Shown here one piece after another: positions 59,321-64,000 of a stretch of 64,000 bases of DNA. The stretch spans positions 1 to 64,000 of the forward strand of contig JFHB01000059.1 in the NCBI GenBank assembly GCA_000729835.1, in the 5' to 3' direction. The stretch comes from Atkinsonella hypoxylon (taxonomy: Eukaryota > Ascomycota > Sordariomycetes > Hypocreales > Clavicipitaceae). A program made the translations under genes and the position numbers. The first letter of the stretch is position 1. The number at the start of each line of letters is the position of its first letter. The notes beneath the pieces are model-generated. The model did not search any database and had not been told where the DNA came from. It worked only from the letters and a program-made list of their open reading frames with translations.

Positions 59321-60029
59321 ATGGGAGAAGAAGTGACCGAGATATTGATGCGCCCGTACAACTTCAATTCTCAGGCTGTTACGACCAGCAGGGTAAGCCT
59401 CTAAGATTTTGATTAGAATTTATCAAACTCCAATGGAAAGCCTAGATCGATGCAGCCAAGCCTGGAGAGCGAGTCGCTGCTTCCAAAGTGAAGTTGCTCA
59501 TGCGCAACGTCACCTTGGAAAAGATAGTAGGAGCGTGGTGGCCAAACTCGATTTTGAGATTTTCTTCACATGGAAGGCACTGGGGGAATTCGAATGGCTG
59601 TTGCCAGGACTCTTCCCGCCAGTGGAGCCAGCTTGGTGGTGGTGAAGGTGTCATCGAGGTGAATGCTGATATAACTCATGTTGGCACTGCTCCCATTGAA
59701 AGCTCTACCGTACTCTGGGTGAACGTTCCTGCTTCCCAGCAAACATCTTACCAATCTACTGTCGGAATAAGCAAGCTGCCCATTGTGCCAGGCTACCGAT
59801 TAAACAGTATGCTCATGGACGAGACGCCAAGAATCATGACGGGCTTCTGGAAGACTGTGTCAAGAGCCTTGCGGCCACCGGTCAATTGCATCGACGACGA
59901 GTTTGTAAGCATATATGGTCGTCGTTTTGACCATGGTTATCCTACTTGAATCAGACTCTGCCGTACTTGGAGTCAAGTGATATGCTTGCTCGCGGCTGTT
60001 TGGGTTTCAGGAAGTATGGAGTTTTATAG
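59321..60029 (+). CDS. Three-exon orphan protein, 201 residues
   Basis: I do not recognise the family. Exons 59321-59392, 59446-59904 and 59955-60029 are all in phase 0; introns are 53 and 50 nt with GTAAGC donors. The result is MGEEVTEILMRPYNFNSQAV followed by a part that looks beta-rich (VIEVNADITHVGTAPIESSTVLWVNVP) and a Trp/Gly/Ser-rich section (GRHWGNSNGCCQDSSRQWSQL). The last exon encodes TLPYLESSDMLARGCLGF. There is no signal peptide. A small beta-sandwich or lectin-like fold is conceivable, but this is a guess. Matching donor sequences and preserved phase across both introns argue for a real gene. Confidence 0.55.
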
Positions 60030-60652
60030 ATGCATCGCTCTGGAGAGCTCTCTATAGGATCACAAGTGCAATCGGAAATAGACTGATAAGTCGCAGATAC
60101 AGCGAAATTATTCAAGGCTGCCCTTTATTTGTTTTCTTCGGGTGCTGTTTGCGTAGAATAGGGTGCGGCAGCTGCAAGTTCAATGTGATGCGTGGCGAGT
60201 GCGGTGCTGCTGACTTGGAGGTTGGTAGTATCTCGCTCAACAGCTATTTTCCGCAACCGCATGAAACTTCCTCCATCCTTTCCAGCAGTATCTGGCGGTC
60301 GTCACCGCTGCCTCCAAGACGGCTTCGTCCTCGCTGTGCTCAAATGGAGGGGACAAGCTACCCATACCAAGCCATTTACCGACCGACCAGGAAGCGTGCA
60401 AGGAAGGAGCGAGCCCAGCTCGAAGTCCCAAGAAAGGCCTCAAAACCGTCACCACCCATGCTTTTCCTCATCTCCTAAATATCTATCCCTTTCTTCGAGA
60501 TCACTGTTTTTTTGTTGCCACCAAAATCTGATTCCTCGGACCAGTGCCCTTCAACGAGTATCTCAATCAACGTCATCGCCAAGCTCCTGTAGGCATTTGG
60601 TGCCGACTTCCAAAGAAACGTTCTCCATACGCTTCTTTCGTCCCTTCTGATT
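60030..60652. other. Intergenic or leader of the 60653 gene
   Basis: Overlapping frames in all three + phases are Ser/Pro/Arg-rich, as in GC-rich fungal leaders. One, at 60192-60650 (without ATG at its start), could be an upstream exon, but I could not fix splice sites. Confidence 0.35.
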
Positions 60653-61165
60653 ATGAATGCTTGCTTCACTGCAAGCACCAGCGCCTCATATGGCGCCTCG
60701 GCCCGCCTACCTGGTGACTACAGCTACTCGACTATCATGGCCACGATGCCGCGTCCCCACGAGACTCACCGCCGGCCATCTTGCACTCGTACTCGGTCCG
60801 CAGGGAAACGCACCTCTCCTCCTCCACGACAGCGAGCCCAAACTGGACCGTCAAAAGTTTATGTCTCCCTTCCGTCAGGCTTGACGATACCTCGGTCGAC
60901 GCTGGCCAAAGGATCGGCGAAATCGCCGGGCGAAAGGAGAAATTCTTCACATCGTCTCCCGGCATCGCCGCAGTCACCAACTCGGACGTTTCGGTATTAT
61001 GAAGATGGTGCGGTAACAGAGAGAAGGCCAAGCCATAAGGAGAACCGGTTACGGGCCGAGCCGCCGTGGAAAACTGAGGCCCGGTCAAAGACCAATAGCG
61101 GTAAAGCAAAGTCAGCTCCGAGGCCAAAGAAGCAATCGAAAGGGTTATGGGCTTGTTTTGGCTGA
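60653..61165 (+). CDS. Basic Ser/Pro/Arg-rich hypothetical protein
   Basis: This is 170 residues from ATG 60653; MATMPRPHETHRRPS from 60737 is an alternative start. Third codon positions are rich in G and C, unlike the other two + frames, supporting coding. The chain is disordered and very basic (KRTSPPPRQRAQ, KSPGERRNSSHRLP, SAPRPKKQSKGLWACFG) with many Ser-Pro steps that could be phosphorylated. There is no domain and no intron inside. Nuclear or DNA/RNA-associated roles are possible but unproven. Confidence 0.55.
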   Translation: MNACFTASTSASYGASARLPGDYSYSTIMATMPRPHETHRRPSCTRTRSAGKRTSPPPRQRAQTGPSKVYVSLPSGLTIPRSTLAKGSAKSPGERRNSSHRLPASPQSPTRTFRYYEDGAVTERRPSHKENRLRAEPPWKTEARSKTNSGKAKSAPRPKKQSKGLWACFG

Positions 61166-63059
61166 TCGGTGATATAGCGAGTACGCAATGCAGGCGCCGC
61201 GTTTATTCACCACGCTCTGAACTCGCTAGGCTCTTGGCCTTGCTCCGGGAAATGCGTTTGCTCCTGCACAATCGGAGTCTTGGCGAAAACGGATTGAATA
61301 CCTACTTCTTGACTGTCGACGACATGACTCATTTCTGTTACTATACTACCGAGCAGTTTTACGCAGTAATGATAATATGGCTTATGTGCTAAAACGAGAA
61401 GGTCCACGAGGCCAAAGAATCGTCTCCATGGTGGTCGGCCTGGTCAAGTACTTTGAACTGTAAAGTACGATTAGTGAAGACAAACGGTTATTTCCATTCC
61501 ATTCTTCGTGGTCTTTTTCCATCGTGATCCTTCCCATATTATCATTTGCCATCTCAACGTGATTCGAACCATAGATATTAATATCGCCTTCCATCTCAGG
61601 GAATAAGCCAGCTACATGGCAAGCATAGAAAGCGTACAACGACTACGACTCCAGATCCATAACAGCCATCCAACCCCATCCACCACAAAATCTTACACTC
61701 CTCCCAACTCGCAGGACTAGCGCAACGCCACGTCCTGCCAACTCACGACGGTGACCAAAGCCGTGCAGGATTGACACATGTCCTACTCCACCCGTAAAAC
61801 AATAGAGCGTAGCTAGAGCAGATCATTCCAGCACATACTTCGTGCAGTCTCGACTCATTTTTATCCAGCGCCTTCATACATCGAGTAGAGATGACCAAGG
61901 GCCGGCTGAACTTTCGAAGAAGGAAAACCACCTTATGTTTATCCGGTTCGTGGCAGATCGCATTAGTTCACGCTGCGCCTTGTTGCATTTTATAACAGGA
62001 CAGGATGTGTTCTTGAGCACATACCAAGCTGTGGTCTTCCTGGCATAGACGGCTCTAGACTTTTTCACTGTGTCGGCTCCAAAAGTACTTGCAGGAGGCC
62101 CCCATAATGCCACGCTGCAGAGTGCTAACTATTATTATGCCCAATGCAAGCCTTCGTTAAGCAAGGATGTCTTGGCCAGTAGCGCAGCCTTGTTTGTCAA
62201 GGCGTCTGGTGCTTTGGGCTGCCAAGGGGGGGGCTTTCCGTCCTGGAGCCGGATGCATATCGGAAGTAGCACCTTTTTCCCATTGAAAAGCCAGGGAGGG
62301 GGCAAAGTTCTTGAGAAGGCATTACTGGAAGCTGTCAAAGACATAGTATCCCAATCGACGAGTCAGCAGGTTACCAGCGTTACGTCCGGCATACATCTCT
62401 AATACCATTGTCTCACAAAGCATATGTTCAAGCACGGATGTTAGCCTACGCAAATGAAATAAAAGAAAGGGCAACTATGCAGCCCGTCGAGGAAGCTAGA
62501 CCGCATCGAAACAAAGAAGAATCAACCCAAAATAATGCACATCAATGCGGTAGTTTATAAAATAAATAATTAAATTAAATAAAATAAAAAAACCCACAAA
62601 GGGGGGTTAGACGCTCCATACAATCGCTAAACACCCCGTATCCAGCTCCAATAAGCCAGTTAGTGCCACACAACAAAATAGAGGGGTATCAAAAGTACAC
62701 TTTGAAACATGACACAATGAATTCTCCCATTTCCTTCTTTTTGCTTTTGCTTTTTTTCCAGCTCACCAGTCTTTCTTGATGTTCTGTTACTTCCAGACTT
62801 GGGTGCTGTGCAGTTTTGAATAATGCCCGAAAATTGGCCATGTAGGCGCGACGCATTGTGCCGGCCCTGGGAGATTCCAGACCGTTGCCCATTGGCGCAA
62901 AGAAATTCATGGCGTGTTGCGTAAAATGAAGCGTCAGCGCGTGAAACCGACGTTTGCAAGAGAAACTGGTTGAACCGTCCTAGCCGATGCCATCTGAAAT
63001 TGGAGTAGAGAAAGCATGAATTGGAAAAGCATCGAGTCGTAACTAATTTTTTGTGTATG

Positions 63060-63091
<32 letters not shown>

Positions 63092-63196
63092 TCCACGGGA
63101 TGCATGCAGCCCGGAACGGAGCACGGATTTTGAAATGAAAAAAACGCCGACGTCGTTGTAACGAAGGAAAGAGAGCAGGGCTTCAACGGGGAAAAA
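61166..63196. other. Intergenic with A29 run
   Basis: No confident gene. A 111-codon frame at 62070-62402 has no ATG start and no domain. A29 lies at 63060-63088. Bases 62550-62600 are an AAATAA-rich low-complexity stretch. Confidence 0.4.
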
Positions 63197-64000
63197 TTAA
63201 AGCGGCCTTAGCATTTCACTACTTTCGAGACGCCTGATTGATTTGCGTCTTAGACGGAAATCACCCTCAGAGACGGCTCTCGAGGGTCTGGATGTACCTC
63301 GATGTCCGGACAGTTCGGACATGTCGGTACTGGAGATGGCGTTCTCGTCATCATGCGGCACCATAGTGCTATCACGCCACCAGTAGAACATGACATCGCA
63401 TTGCCAACGCCAGTGGTCTCGGATCTTCAGTCGGCTAGACCCAAAAATTGATTGAAGGAGCAACACGTTCACCGGTGAAATACGCAGCTGGTGAAGTAAC
63501 CACTTATTCACCATGTCCGCTCTTGTGTCTGCCACATGTCCCTGCAGTAGGGTTTCAATGCTGTATTCCTTCGCCGCCAGCCTTTGCTTCTCGGTTCTCC
63601 AAGGATCATCTGGAGGCAGTCGGGTTGCAGCTCTCAAGGCTTGTTCTGCCGTCATCGGCCAGGGGTTCTCTAAGAGGTGGTTTGGTTGAGATAGAAGCTC
63701 CGTGTAGCGTGGATGGGCCAAATTTCGACGGTGTTGGAGAATGTCTGCAGTATTATCCAAGTCAAGGTCTTCATAGCTCATTTCGGGTTGCAGGACATAG
63801 GCCATCTGCACTGACAAATGCTTTTTCATCACTCTCTTTTCCTGACACAGGCGCTTCAGTCTCTGCACCTCGTCTTCGAGCTTGGCTATCGATGTCTTCA
63901 TTATCGCTTCATCGGCTGGAAATTCGGCGAAGAATGCTTCCGCGTCGGCAGATTGGCCTTGGCCTATGCTTTCACGAAGATTGCGCTCGTCTTCGTACTG
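63197..64000 (-). CDS. Partial gene: leucine-zipper-like region plus helical C-terminus
   Basis: The minus-strand frame enters from the right edge (QYEDERNLRESIGQGQ...) and stays open to the stop at 63197, so the N-terminus is missing; the internal ATG at 63901 is probably not the start. A coiled coil (IAKLEDEVQRLKRLCQEKRVMKKHL) resembles the zipper of bZIP-like fungal proteins. A helical region follows (RADMVNKWLLHQLRISPVNVLLLQSIF, RDHWRWQCDVMFYWW), then a basic Ser/Arg tail. Fungal bZIP-type regulators often have such a C-terminal helical domain, but without the basic region I cannot confirm it. At least 267 residues lie in the window. Confidence 0.65.
   Translation of the reverse strand, partial: QYEDERNLRESIGQGQSADAEAFFAEFPADEAIMKTSIAKLEDEVQRLKRLCQEKRVMKKHLSVQMAYVLQPEMSYEDLDLDNTADILQHRRNLAHPRYTELLSQPNHLLENPWPMTAEQALRAATRLPPDDPWRTEKQRLAAKEYSIETLLQGHVADTRADMVNKWLLHQLRISPVNVLLLQSIFGSSRLKIRDHWRWQCDVMFYWWRDSTMVPHDDENAISSTDMSELSGHRGTSRPSRAVSEGDFRLRRKSIRRLESSEMLRPL

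Noticed and set aside
62070..62402. 111-codon + frame with a Gly-rich section
   Set aside because: It starts without ATG and I found no upstream exon or recognisable family.

Overview
The window is chromosomal DNA of a filamentous ascomycete. The best fit is Sordariomycetes, probably Hypocreales. Genes carry short introns (about 45-120 nt) with GTRNGT donors and CTRAC-type branch points. One gene encodes a class II hydrophobin with textbook cysteine spacing, and another a FunK1-type kinase. A large AT-rich block shows CpA/TpG loss typical of repeat-induced point mutation (RIP). Species assignment is inference.

Layout. Bases 1-8250 are a gene-free RIP island. It holds ruined Ty3/gypsy polymerase on the + strand (about 540-2100), two 424-bp LTR-like repeats (6193-6616, 7056-7479) and four units of a ~193-bp AT satellite (7482-8180). 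Bases 9.3-39.3 kb are the conserved gene-bearing part: a small membrane/coiled-coil protein, Ubp6 deubiquitinase (-), ARPC4 of the Arp2/3 complex (+), an RRM protein (+) with an in-frame TAG, the Sec14-like Sfh5 (+), an ASH1-type histone methyltransferase (+) behind a leader packed with six tandem-repeat arrays, two unrecognised multi-exon genes (-), a short TAG-interrupted ORF (-), a cysteine-rich zinc-finger-like protein (-), and a Pfa5-type palmitoyltransferase with a DHMC motif (+). Bases 39.7-64 kb are accessory and gene-poor: a truncated pogo-type transposase, a gene-tail relic, a nitroreductase (+), a hydrophobin (+), a FunK1 kinase broken by TAG, a truncated phosphotransferase-like start, three orphan genes (+), and the C-terminal part of a gene entering from the right edge (-).

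The genes do not form an obvious pathway or secondary-metabolite cluster. The left part mixes housekeeping functions: proteasome-linked deubiquitination, actin nucleation, lipid transfer, chromatin and palmitoylation. The right part looks like fast-evolving accessory DNA. The most notable pattern is that three otherwise open reading frames are each interrupted by one TAG, and each TAG can arise from one CpA to TpA change, the RIP context. I found no convincing tRNA, rRNA, CRISPR array or previously undescribed multi-gene system. Splice junctions were deduced by eye from phase, consensus and branch sites, so exon ends are predictions.
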